A DNA stretch of 20,724 nt from Thermocaproicibacter sp036844765 (lineage in GTDB: Bacteria; Bacillota; Clostridia; Oscillospirales; Acutalibacteraceae), in contig DAIUFE010000029.1 in the NCBI GenBank assembly GCA_036844765.1, positions 1 to 20,724 on the forward strand, in the 5' to 3' direction. This document shows positions 1 through 7,418 of this stretch, piece by piece (positions within the stretch are counted from its first letter, which is position 1; each line of letters begins with the position of its first letter). The position numbers and the translations under genes are program-made. The notes below the pieces were generated by a model, which worked only from the letters and a program-made list of their open reading frames with translations, ran no database searches and was not told the DNA's origin.

Positions 1-2816
1 TCCGCCGTGCGCGGTGCCTTCGCCCACGTTTCCGCCGCCCGCCGATCCGCCGGGCACGCTCGGCGCCGGGACGCTGCTTGAGGGAGTGGAGGAAGAGGAC
101 GTGTCATGTCCGCCGCCACCGCCGCCGGGGTTGTCATCGCCACCGGGGGTGCTGCTCGACGGCGCGGAAGAGGAAGGTGTGCTGCTGCCGCCGTCTCCGG
201 GGCCACCGGGGCCACCGGGGGTGCTGCTGTTGCCACTGACAGAAGAATCCTCAAATTGATAATTGATCCGGGTTGTTTCCTCGACCTCTGGCAGGTGAAA
301 TACCTTTTCCGGGGAATCATTCTTATAGTCTTTAGGAGGCTGAGTCTCAACAATTTTATAGTAGTAATTGGAAAGGGCTCGCAGATGCGCGAAGGTCGCC
401 GCTCCGTCTTCCCCTGTTACCGCTGTTGCCACAAAGGAAAACGGCCCGTTTTCTCCGCTTGTGCTCACAAAAAGGGTAAACACCGCACCCGGAAGCATTT
501 TATTTGTGTTGTCTTTATCCACTTTGGTGATAACGACCGTTTTCCGGCTTTTCCCGTCAATGCTCGCTCCCGCCGCCGACGCGCTGACTTTTGTCTGCGT
601 TCCTCCCGTCAGCGATCCCGCCGTGCCCTCGAGCGTCACGCTATTTCCGTACTCGCCGCTCTTTGTGACGAAAGTTGAAAAATCAAGCTCGTAGGAATTG
701 TCTGATCTATCAAACAACTCAACTCCCTGCGGGAAAGTAAAAATGAATTTCCGTGTGCTGGAGTCATAGGAAACGCTGCCGACCTCCAGCGGAATCGGAT
801 CGCCCTTTACAGCCTTCCCTTTTTCCCAGGAAACACGGGACAGCGTGACGCTTTGCAGATCCAGTTCCAGACCCTCCGCCAACTGATCCGCCAAGGTGAT
901 CTTATCAGTTATTCCCTGTAGCGCGCTGTAGGGTACCCGGTCCTTATTGATCTGAACCGTCCAATCAATTATGCTGTTTGATTTCCCGTTGAACGTTCCG
1001 GTTTTTTCGACAACGGTATGGTGAATGGTTTGGTTTGCCGAGACATCGGGAACGCTTTGTAGGCCGTAAACATCGGTAAAAGTCAAAGAAGCTTTATTCG
1101 TAAAAGTGATCTGTCCCCTCGCATCGCCATTATGCGTCGCGAGAAAATTATCAGAAATCGTCGTGTCAAGCTGAATAATCTTGGTTGTTTTATTCGCTGA
1201 ATCGCCCAGATGAATGGCCACTTCCTGGCCGCTCTGAGTGTAATAAGGCGCAGCCGAACCTTCTGTGCCCGGGCCAATTAATTTGCCGCCCATTGTGATG
1301 CCTTTAACGCTCAGGCCCTCCGGCAGCGTATCGGTAACCACCGCGTCTTTCATCTGCATTTTGCTTTCGTTGACCGTGACCGTCCAGCCAAGGGTTCTGT
1401 TCACAAGGTCTGACGTGCCGGCCTCTTTCTTCAGGATGTTGCTCGTAGTCCCTTGCGAAATATGGCTGACCGATTCCTTTATGCCGCCATTATTTCCGGT
1501 CAACTCAACTTTGCTGTTCTCTATTGATTCCCCCTTGTTTGCGGCGTAAATAGCAGGATTAGTTACTTCCGTCACAAGGTCGAGCACGACGGGGGCATCG
1601 CTGTCAGCAAAATTATCTAAATAAATGATGACCTTTTTTCGATCTGAGCTCACCTCATAACGCGGTGTGTTTGGGTTTTCTTTCCAATCTTTTCCTTCAA
1701 TAGAAACGGAACTAAAAATCTGTCCGTCGCCAATTTCGTCCGTCACAACCGGGTTTTCAATCGCTATCCCGTTGCTGTTCACGGTGATCATCCAGTGCGC
1801 CATGTGGGTGGCGGAGTCGTACTTATACTCAGCAGTACCTGGATGAGTTTTGGAAATCACCGAGGAATCGGGAAGGCCTTCAATTCCAGGATCATTGGTT
1901 GCTCCCGCCGTCTTACCGCCAAACCCTAAAGATGCCGTATTTGTGAAGGTGCCGTTGGTATTGTAAAATTCCTCCGCAACCGTTGTGGTGAAGGTAATCT
2001 GCCGTTGCGTATCAAAAGCTTGGTCAAATGTTACGGACAGAAAGTCCTCTTCCGGTTTGACCGTAGATGTATATCCTGTATTCACATCAATATAACTTCC
2101 GTCCGCTTGCAGTTCCTGAACTTTAGGCTGATCACCTATCGTCAAGTACGCTTTCAGATTATCCGGCAGTTTGTCGGTCACGGTGGCTCCCGCCGGGATA
2201 GTCCCCTTCCCGCCCTGATTCAGCGTGATGGTCCATTTTAGGGTCTTCGGCCTATCTGGGTTGCCTTGATAATAATCTTTGTTATTATCGTTGGTTTTTA
2301 CTACCTCTCCTTTCTTCTGAATCCAAGAGCCATCCCAGGAAACTGGAACCACCCTTTCGGCTGATAGATGATCGATCGGCGCACCATCTCTTTTTGCATC
2401 TAAGTCTGCCTTATTATTGTATTTCCATTCCGTCGCTGGGAACACCGGTTTTTCTGATTTAGCCGGCTTGCTGTAAAAAGTCAATATGCCGGTTTTATCG
2501 TGCTCCATGCCGCCCAAATAAAAAGTTATTCGTTTATTATCGTTCGTCTTTTCATAATAGGGAAGCTCTGTCCCGGAATCCTTGACAGTTTGTTCCGCAG
2601 ACGCTCCTACCTTCCAAGTGGGCTGAGTGCTCGCATCAGGGTCGCTCTGAAAGGTCTGATCATCGCCGCTGAGCGTGTCGGTCACCACGACATCGGTCAA
2701 GCCGCTGTCTTTGCCGTCATTGCCGGAAGTAATCTTTACCGTCCATTTTATGAGGCCCGTCTTCTTATCATACGTTCCCTCTTTATAAATGGTAGCGTCT
2801 GCCGCCGCCGGTCCCA
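1..2816 (-). pseudogene. Rest of the modular adhesin (out of frame with its N-terminus; runs off left edge)
   Basis: Hand translation of the minus strand shows one open frame from the duplication to the window edge, about 930 codons without a stop, but out of frame with the signal-peptide part. It contains repeated beta modules, each opening with a W-T/I-V/I-x-V/L-N-like strand and followed by a VTD-x-L motif: near 2743 (KWTVKI, then VVVTDTL), 2235 (KWTITL, then TVTDKL), 1795 (HWMITV, then VVTDEI), 1390 (GWTVTV, then VVTDTL) and 970 (DWTVQI). At about 550-300 lies a SpaA/CnaB-type domain, VVITKVDKD...LPGAVFTLF...KIVETQPP, with the Lys and Glu expected for an internal isopeptide bond. Then comes a low-complexity Ser/Thr/Pro/Gly stalk (about 250 to 1). 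An LPXTG-type anchor would be expected beyond the edge but is not seen. AT-rich codons are commoner than in the neighbouring genes, which may indicate acquisition. It could be a true pseudogene, a phase-variable gene or an assembly error. Confidence 0.75.
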
Positions 2817-2942
2817 ATCGGTCAAGCCGCTGTCTTTGCCGTCATTGCCGGAAGTAATCTTTACCGTCCATTTTATGAGGCCCGTCTTCTTATCATACGT
2901 TCCCTCTTTATAAATGGTAGCGTCTGCCGCCGCCGGTCCCAA
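2692..2942. repeat. Perfect 125-bp tandem direct duplication inside the adhesin gene
   Basis: The stretch from 2692 is repeated exactly with a period of 125 bp: copy one 2692-2816, copy two 2817-2941. Identity ends at 2691/2816 on one side and 2943 on the other. The unit encodes GPAAADATIYKEGTY through KDSGLTD of the first WTV module. Because 125 is not a multiple of 3, the second copy is read in a different frame and ends at a stop. A single copy gives an uninterrupted protein. The absence of any mismatch between copies suggests a recent event. Confidence 0.95.
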
Positions 2943-3518
2943 AACGTCGATTTTCAAAGGCACGCTCTGTCCTTGAATCGAAAACGTAATTTCCTTCTCG
3001 TTTCCCGGTATTTTTTCCTCGCTGAACGTAAATTCAGCCCAGGCGTAGCCAGATAACTGATCTTTATCTGCTGTATTAGTAAACCGTATGGTCAACAGGC
3101 CATTTGTATCGAACGTATAGTTACCGTACTTCTCACCCTCATCGTTTGTAAGATCACGAAGTACTGGACTTGTCATCACAAGAGGCGGCGGCAGTTGCAA
3201 TGTGTAGGCTTTGCCTTGAACGTTATCACCATTATCAATAGAGAAGTCCATATGCACGCGGACCGTCGTGCTGTCTTTGATTTCGAGCGTGGGTACATTT
3301 GTCTGCCCCGGCTTCAGCGTAATTTCCTGCGCCGGCTGCCCGTTTCCCGAATCGACCGTCAGCTTGATATCCGTCAGAAACTGGCTGAAAGAATCCTTAT
3401 CTTCTTCCGCCCGGGCCCCGATCCGCGGCAGGGCGATCAGCGACGCCAGCGCCACCATCACGGCCAGCAGCAAGGCCAGCGCCCGGCCCGATACCTTTTT
3501 CCCCATATTTCTTATCAT
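2748..3518 (-). CDS. N-terminal part of a large secreted adhesin, frame lost after a tandem duplication
   Basis: Secreted N-terminal part of a cell-surface adhesin. The ATG at 3516-3518 is chosen because GGAGG lies 6 nt upstream (3525-3529); the same frame also has a TTG 75 bp upstream with no such site. Residues 1-37 form a signal peptide: MIRNMGKK basic start, a hydrophobic core rich in Ala/Leu/Val, and a probable cleavage after A-R-A. Residues about 45-190 look like an Ig-like/collagen-binding-type beta domain. A module beginning IKWTVKITSG follows. The frame stays normal through the upstream (promoter-side) copy of a 125-bp direct repeat, then shifts in the second copy and reads about 23 foreign residues (WDRRRQTLPF...) to a TAA at 2748. 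The encoded 256-residue product would be secreted but lacks any visible wall anchor. Homologous families are Gram-positive isopeptide-forming adhesins; the ligand cannot be told from sequence. Confidence 0.8.
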   Translation of the reverse strand: MIRNMGKKVSGRALALLLAVMVALASLIALPRIGARAEEDKDSFSQFLTDIKLTVDSGNGQPAQEITLKPGQTNVPTLEIKDSTTVRVHMDFSIDNGDNVQGKAYTLQLPPPLVMTSPVLRDLTNDEGEKYGNYTFDTNGLLTIRFTNTADKDQLSGYAWAEFTFSEEKIPGNEKEITFSIQGQSVPLKIDVLGPAAADATIYKEGTYDKKTGLIKWTVKITSGNDGKDSGLTDWDRRRQTLPFIKRERMIRRRAS

Positions 3519-3610
3519 TATTTTCCTCCGTTCCGGCGCCGGCTTCCCGGCCGCCGCTGATCTGCAGATGGCGAAATATACATAATTTGGCAAAATAAGG
3601 TCTTCTTTGT

Positions 3611-3656
3611 TAAACGTTTATTTTATGTAAACGATCATTCCGTATAAACGCATATT
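3611..3656 (-). promoter_or_regulatory. Adhesin promoter with three phased TAAACG-N3-ATT repeats
   Basis: On the minus strand a -35-like TTTATA (3643-3648) and a -10-like TAAAAT (3620-3625) are separated by exactly 17 bp, giving a leader of about 95 nt before the adhesin start. The same stretch carries TAAACG at 3611, 3628 and 3645, each followed 3 nt later by ATT, so a 12-bp motif recurs with a 17-bp period. The first copy also forms the palindrome TAAACGTTTA. The repeats cover the -35, the spacer and the start-site region, a sensible place for an operator. The binding protein is unknown. Confidence 0.5.
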
Positions 3657-3814
3657 TTCAGCCGGCGCCGCCGCCCCGGCAAAGCCGCCGACGGGCGGAA
3701 GCGCCTTGGCTTCCATTTTTATTTTAACATTTTTTCCAGATCAAGTAAATCAGTAAAACGAACGATTATTAAGATGAAACGCACGCGGTTTTTAACGGAA
3801 ATTCCGCCGGGCGG
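3657..3814. other. Intergenic stretch between adhesin promoter and Fur-family gene
   Basis: No gene seen. A GC-rich island (3661-3714) contains short overlapping inverted repeats, including CCGCC/GGCGG (3685-3698) and GGAAGC-GCCTTG-GCTTCC (3697-3714). The latter is followed on the plus strand by a T-rich tail, so it resembles a weak plus-strand terminator although no plus-strand gene precedes it. The following 3715-3780 is AT-rich. No convincing terminator for the minus-strand Fur-family gene was found. Confidence 0.35.
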
Positions 3815-4216
3815 CTATTTCTGATTCCGCCCGCGGCAGACGGGGCACAGGCCGCGCAGCACGATCTCGCAGGAATCCACCTGCAGGCCGCAGCGGCGCG
3901 CCGCGTGCGTCAGCATGTCGCCGCTGACGAAGACGCCGGGCACGTCGATCACCGCGCCGCACCGCTCGCAGATGAAGTGCGTGTGCGGCTTCACGTTCGC
4001 GTCAAACCGCTCCTGCCCGTTCACGACGCCGACGCTGACCGCCAGCTTCTCCTCCCGGAACTGGGCGAGGTTGCGGTAGACCGTCCCGAGCGAGAGGTCC
4101 GGGAACCGGGGCTTGAGGGTCTGGTAAATCCACTCCGCGGTCGGGTGGGCGTCCGTGGAGCGCAGGGCGGCGAGGATTGCCTCGCGTTTTTTGCTGTAAT
4201 TTCTTTTCTTTTCCAT
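3815..4216 (-). CDS. perR: Fur-family transcriptional repressor, PerR-type
   Basis: A 133-residue metal-dependent DNA-binding repressor of normal length for the Fur/PerR family. A winged helix occupies about residues 10-60 (LSLGTVYRNL recognition region), followed by a dimerisation and metal domain. Candidate regulatory-metal ligands match the PerR pattern: His24 (in HPTA), Asp72 (in RFD), His78 and His80 (PHTH) and Asp91. Structural zinc would be held by Cys83/Cys86 (CERC) and Cys124/Cys127 (CPVC). In PerR, metal-catalysed oxidation of the His residues releases DNA and induces peroxide and oxygen defence; that role is inferred from the ligand set, and a Fur or Zur role cannot be excluded. 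Its own leader carries a Fur/PerR-box-like sequence, suggesting autoregulation. The ribosome binding site is weak (GGCGG). It is divergent from the YitT-type gene. The rubredoxin/flavodiiron genes about 13 kb away are typical PerR targets in clostridia. Confidence 0.8.
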   Translation of the reverse strand: MEKKRNYSKKREAILAALRSTDAHPTAEWIYQTLKPRFPDLSLGTVYRNLAQFREEKLAVSVGVVNGQERFDANVKPHTHFICERCGAVIDVPGVFVSGDMLTHAARRCGLQVDSCEIVLRGLCPVCRGRNQK

Positions 4217-4231
4217 AGGGACCGCCTAAAT

Positions 4232-4246
4232 CAAGAATGATTATTT
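4232..4246 (-). promoter_or_regulatory. Fur/PerR-box-like operator
   Basis: Plus-strand CAAGAAT-G-ATTATTT resembles the 7-1-7 PerR consensus TTATAAT-N-ATTATAA, with 4 of 7 and 5 of 7 half-site matches. It sits just after the predicted start of the PerR-type gene, which fits autoregulation. The match is partial. Confidence 0.35.
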
Positions 4247-4259
4247 TTCTTCTTCCAAG

Positions 4260-4288
4260 AGGATAGCATCTTTTCCGGGGTTTGTAAA
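4260..4288 (-). promoter_or_regulatory. Promoter of the PerR-type gene
   Basis: Minus strand TTTACA (4283-4288) and TATCCT (4260-4265) with a 17-bp spacer. The predicted start is about 35-40 nt before the ATG. Confidence 0.5.
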
Positions 4289-4359
4289 GAGGATTCCGCG
4301 AAAGCCGCCCGTAAAATTTGGGCTCCGGGCGCCCGCGGCGGCCCGGGCGGGGAATAATA

Positions 4360-4368
4360 TGGTATAAT
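4360..4368 (+). promoter_or_regulatory. Extended -10 promoter of the YitT-type gene
   Basis: TGG-TATAAT is a perfect extended -10 element. There is no recognisable -35 at the right distance (the region is GC only). The leader of about 65 nt carries the hairpin CCGCCG-GGACTT-CGGCGG (4404-4421) shortly before the start codon. Confidence 0.5.
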
Positions 4369-4439
4369 AGACCGGCCGGGCGGGGCCCGGAAAATCAAAA
4401 AAACCGCCGGGACTTCGGCGGCGGGGGCGAATCGGTTTT

Positions 4440-5285
4440 ATGAAGAGGGAAATCTGGAAGGACTATGCGGCCATCACGGGCAGCACGCTCGTGGTCGCGG
4501 TGGGAATCTATTTCTTCAAATTCCCGAACAATTTCACGTTCGGCGGGGTTTCGGGGCTTTCGGTCGTTTTGGGGAAGATCACGCCGCTCTCCCCTTCGGC
4601 CGCGAACTTCGCGCTGAACCTGCTGCTGGTGGCGGTGGGGTTCCTGTTCCTCGGCAGGGATTTCGCGTTCAAGACGGTTTATTCCAGCGTGCTGCTTTCA
4701 TTCGCCGTCTCCGCGCTGGCCCGGCTGCTCCCCATGAGCCGCCCGCTGACCGACGACCCGATGCTGGAGCTGATGTTCGCGGTGGCGCTGCCGGCCTTCG
4801 GCTCGGCGCTGCTGTTCCACGAGGGGGCCTCCTCCGGCGGAACGGACATCATCGCGATGATTCTCCGGAAGCACACCAGCGTTCACATCGGGCGCGCGCT
4901 GTTCCTGAGCGACTCGCTGATCACGCTGAGCTCGTTTTTCGTGTTCGACATCAAGACGGCGCTGTTCTCCGTGCTGGGGCTGCTCGGGAAATCGCTGGTC
5001 ATCGACGGCGTGATCGAGAACATCGACCTCAACAAATATTTCAACGTGGTCTGCTCCGACCCCGAGCCGATCTGCCGCTTCATCGTGGAAAAGCTGAACC
5101 GCAGCGCCACGGTCTGCGACGCGACGGGGGCGTACTCCCACCACCACAAATATATCGTCTTCACCGTGATGCGCCGCGTGCAGGCGCTGCAGCTCCGCCG
5201 CTTCATCCGGAAGACCGAGCCGGACGCCTTCATCCTGATCACCAACACCAGCGAGATCATCGGCAAGGGGTTCCACAGCGAGTGA
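4440..5285 (+). CDS. YitT-family membrane protein with C-terminal DUF2179 domain
   Basis: A 281-residue integral membrane protein. The N-terminal about 195 residues contain about five to six hydrophobic segments with the family's Gly-rich GGVSGL and SSGGTDIIA motifs. The C-terminal about 80 residues form a soluble DUF2179-like domain (from about VVCSDPEPICRFIVE to the end), which is predicted to bind a small ligand. YitT/YqfU-type proteins are widespread in Firmicutes and their transport substrate is not established. The length is normal. The start is the first ATG after the promoter. The ribosome binding site is poor (a G-run at 4421-4428, 11 nt away), and a leader hairpin sits next to it. 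It is a single-gene unit, convergent with the flippase gene. Confidence 0.85.
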   Translation: MKREIWKDYAAITGSTLVVAVGIYFFKFPNNFTFGGVSGLSVVLGKITPLSPSAANFALNLLLVAVGFLFLGRDFAFKTVYSSVLLSFAVSALARLLPMSRPLTDDPMLELMFAVALPAFGSALLFHEGASSGGTDIIAMILRKHTSVHIGRALFLSDSLITLSSFFVFDIKTALFSVLGLLGKSLVIDGVIENIDLNKYFNVVCSDPEPICRFIVEKLNRSATVCDATGAYSHHHKYIVFTVMRRVQALQLRRFIRKTEPDAFILITNTSEIIGKGFHSE

Positions 5286-5291
5286 GCCGGC

Positions 5292-6614
5292 CTATTTTTT
5301 GAAAATGCCCCTGACCATCGCGATCTCCTCCCTGCTGGGGAGGATCAGCCGGTAAGGCGCCGTGTGGGAGTAGACGCAGAAGATCACGATGCTGGCGAGG
5401 CCCTGCACCGTCAGCGAAGCGGAGGTGGCGGCGGCGACGCCGTTGATGCCCATCGGCGGGATCAGCAGGAAGCTGCCCGCGACGTTGACCGCCGCGGCCA
5501 GCGCGTTCGGCAGGATGTTCAGCTCCGGCCTGCCGTAGGCGGCGATCGAGTTCGTCAGCACCTGCGCGTAAGAGACGAAGATGGAGCCGACGATCAGGTA
5601 CGCGAGCGGGTCCAGCGCGCCCACATACTGCGGGAACAGCACCGGGAAGATCAGCCGCGCGGCCCACAGCATCAGCACCGCCCCCGCCGTGGTCACATAG
5701 GTCACCAGCTTGGACGCGAGCAGCGTGAGGCGCAGGCGGTCGCTTTGCTGCTGCATGGCGGCCAGGCGGCTCATGATGACCTGGCTGACGGCGGCCGGCA
5801 GCAGCCAGAGCTGCTCCATCATGGTCACCGCCGTGTTGTAGACGCCGAAATCCGCGATCGCGTATTTTTCCTGCACCACGTATCGGCCGAGATTCTTGTT
5901 CAGATAGTTCAGGATGTTGCTGACGTGCGACTTCAGGCTGTAGCCCATCACGTCCTTCACGGGGACGGCGCAGTCGTCGCCCGGCGCGGGGACGGGCCGC
6001 GGGCCGTTCCAGCGCAGCACGCCCCACAGCGCGAACGCGGCCATGGCGGCGCAGACCGCGTTGGTCCCCCAAATCCACAGGTCGGCGTCCGGCCGGAACG
6101 CGATATAGGCGTTCAGCGCCGTGATCAGCACCTGCTGGGTCAGGTTGACGATATTGAAGAACCGGAATTTATTTTCGCCCCGCAGGACGCAGGTCAGGAT
6201 GCCGAACACGAAGGACAGGACGCCGTACGTCACGATGGACGCGAGGAACGACGCCGAACGCCCTTGAAAAGTATGGGTGCCGCGCATCAGGAGCAGCACG
6301 GCGGCGGAGATCAGGACGATCGCCGCGGCGAGCACGGCGGTGGTTTTTCCGACGGCCGCCTTCGCGTTCTGGATCTTGTACCGCGCCACGTAATAGATCA
6401 CGGCGCTGCTCACGCTCAGCCCGAGGACCGTGTTGAAGCCGCCGCCCCAGACCTGCATCTGGTTGTAAACGCCTTTGGTCGCCGTCGCGACGTTCCGCAG
6501 GACCAGGACGGTGGAAACCAGCCCGAGCGCCGAGCCGAACAGGTTGGTGCCGAAGGTGTTGACCGAATCCCGCACGATCTCGCTGCGGGCTTTCTTTTTT
6601 CCGCCGAAGCTCAT
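5292..6614 (-). CDS. Polysaccharide/oligosaccharide flippase (Wzx/MOP superfamily)
   Basis: A 440-residue, very hydrophobic protein with about 12-14 membrane segments and the general pattern of the MOP superfamily (Wzx, MurJ-like and sporulation SpoVB-like exporters). It opens with a short basic stretch followed by SVNTFGTNLFGSALGL, the usual first helix of polysaccharide flippases. It would move a lipid-linked sugar across the membrane for cell-surface glycan assembly. No glycosyltransferase genes adjoin it, so the substrate cannot be inferred. The start ATG at 6612-6614 has GGAG 7 nt upstream (6622-6625). It is preceded by its own extended -10 promoter. It ends 6 bp from the end of the convergent YitT-type gene. 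Confidence 0.8.
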   Translation of the reverse strand: MSFGGKKKARSEIVRDSVNTFGTNLFGSALGLVSTVLVLRNVATATKGVYNQMQVWGGGFNTVLGLSVSSAVIYYVARYKIQNAKAAVGKTTAVLAAAIVLISAAVLLLMRGTHTFQGRSASFLASIVTYGVLSFVFGILTCVLRGENKFRFFNIVNLTQQVLITALNAYIAFRPDADLWIWGTNAVCAAMAAFALWGVLRWNGPRPVPAPGDDCAVPVKDVMGYSLKSHVSNILNYLNKNLGRYVVQEKYAIADFGVYNTAVTMMEQLWLLPAAVSQVIMSRLAAMQQQSDRLRLTLLASKLVTYVTTAGAVLMLWAARLIFPVLFPQYVGALDPLAYLIVGSIFVSYAQVLTNSIAAYGRPELNILPNALAAAVNVAGSFLLIPPMGINGVAAATSASLTVQGLASIVIFCVYSHTAPYRLILPSREEIAMVRGIFKK

Positions 6615-6647
6615 ACCGACGCTCCAATTTTATCGAGGATGGAGCTT

Positions 6648-6676
6648 ATTATACCATTCCCGGCCGGAGAACACAA
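6648..6676 (-). promoter_or_regulatory. Flippase promoter with extended -10
   Basis: Minus strand TGG-TATAAT (TATAAT at 6648-6653) with a weak -35 TTGTGT (6671-6676) at 17 bp. The core ATGGTATAAT is the same as at the YitT-type and PAP2 promoters in this window. Confidence 0.55.
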
Positions 6677-6692
6677 CCGGCCGCGCAAACGG

Positions 6693-7214
6693 TCATTTCA
6701 CCAGCTCCGCGAGGCGGCCCTTCACCTTCGCGCGGTCGAGGGCCCGGCCCGCGGCCAGGTAAAGCGCGGCGCTGGCACCCGCCTGCACCAGGTTGGCCGG
6801 GACCGACGCCAGCGGCACCGTGAAGCTGCGGTAGAGGAACACCTCCGTGCAGTAATAGCCAGCGACGCAGATCGCGCCCGCGGCCGCCGTGGCCCAGGCG
6901 TTGCGCCTGCCGAGTACGGCGGTGCCTTTGGAGGAAAAGCACAGCGCCATGGCCGCCTTGATGAGCAGGGTGGGCAGCGCGTAGGCGACGCTGCCCGTCA
7001 GCGCGTCGGAGAGCGCCTCGCCCACGGCGGCGGCCGCGACGGCGTAAGGCGCCGGCAGCAGGCTGGCCGCAAGGTAGAGGATCGCGTCCCCGAGATGGAC
7101 GTACCCGCCCGTGCCGGGCGTGGGGATGTGCAGAACATAGGCCGTCACGACGAAGATCAGCGCCCCGAACAGGGCCGCCAGCACGCCGAGGCGGAGAGAA
7201 CGGCTGTTTTTCAT
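6693..7214 (-). CDS. ECF transporter S component (vitamin-type substrate-binding membrane subunit)
   Basis: A 173-residue integral membrane protein with about five to six hydrophobic helices, the size and composition of an ECF transporter S component. Conserved-looking features are the VHLGDAILYLAASLLP stretch after the first helix and the GEALSDALTGSVAYALPTLLIKA segment. S components bind a vitamin and use a shared EcfA-A'-T energising module that is not present here. ATG 7214 is preferred over a TTG at 7229 because GGGAG lies 8-9 nt upstream. It is divergent from a MocR/PdxR-type regulator, and this pairing hints at a vitamin B6-type substrate (inference). Riboflavin, thiamin-precursor or other vitamins remain possible. 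Confidence 0.75.
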   Translation of the reverse strand: MKNSRSLRLGVLAALFGALIFVVTAYVLHIPTPGTGGYVHLGDAILYLAASLLPAPYAVAAAAVGEALSDALTGSVAYALPTLLIKAAMALCFSSKGTAVLGRRNAWATAAAGAICVAGYYCTEVFLYRSFTVPLASVPANLVQAGASAALYLAAGRALDRAKVKGRLAELVK

Positions 7215-7296
7215 CAATTTCACTCCCAAACGGTTGACATTCCCGCGGTTCGCGTATTATCATAGCGTAGAACTGTTGCTTTTGAAATACACAGTT

Positions 7297-7325
7297 TGTA
7301 AAAATTTGATCAGTACACTTTTACA
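7297..7325. promoter_or_regulatory. Inverted repeat in the MocR/ECF-S intergenic region, possible regulator binding site
   Basis: TGTAAAA (7297-7303) and TTTTACA (7319-7325) are perfect inverted copies separated by 15 bp, so half-site centres are 22 bp (about two helical turns) apart. The location between two divergent genes, one encoding a DNA-binding regulator, makes this the best operator candidate there. It could also overlap the regulator's own promoter. Confidence 0.4.
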
Positions 7326-7368
7326 TTTTTTGTTCCTCCCCCGCTTCCGGCGGGGGAGGAACAAAAAA
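7326..7368. repeat. Perfect 19-bp-arm inverted repeat (symmetric hairpin) in the MocR leader
   Basis: TTTTTTGTTCCTCCCCCGC (7326-7344) and its exact reverse complement (7350-7368) flank a 5-nt loop TTCCG. The T-run comes first and the A-run last on either strand, the opposite of an intrinsic terminator, so the whole 43 nt would pair in RNA. The right arm contains a strong Shine-Dalgarno-like GGGGGAGG. It lies upstream of both divergent genes and within the predicted leader of the MocR-type gene. Its function is unknown. Confidence 0.7.
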
Positions 7369-7418
7369 GGATCGCCTCGTCATGACCGGACCCACTGTAA
7401 CGAATGGAGGGAAGCGCC

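Noticed and set aside
1..300. Gly/Pro-coding repetitive DNA as a possible CRISPR or VNTR array
   Set aside because: It is irregular low-complexity stalk coding for Ser/Thr/Pro/Gly, without equal repeats or spacers.
3697..3725. GGAAGC/GCTTCC hairpin with T-rich tail as a functional terminator
   Set aside because: It points along the plus strand where no gene precedes it; the stem is only 6 bp. Left as a descriptive note.
5364..7265. A 633-codon plus-strand open frame across flippase and ECF-S genes
   Set aside because: Arg/His/Asp-rich low-information translation spanning two genuine minus-strand membrane-protein genes and their promoters.
7215..7300. A vitamin riboswitch ahead of the ECF S component
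   Set aside because: The leader is too short and no FMN, TPP or cobalamin riboswitch core was recognisable.
7326..7368. Calling the 43-nt hairpin a rho-independent terminator
   Set aside because: The T-run is 5' and the A-run 3' on both strands, and no gene ends there; both neighbours start outward from it.
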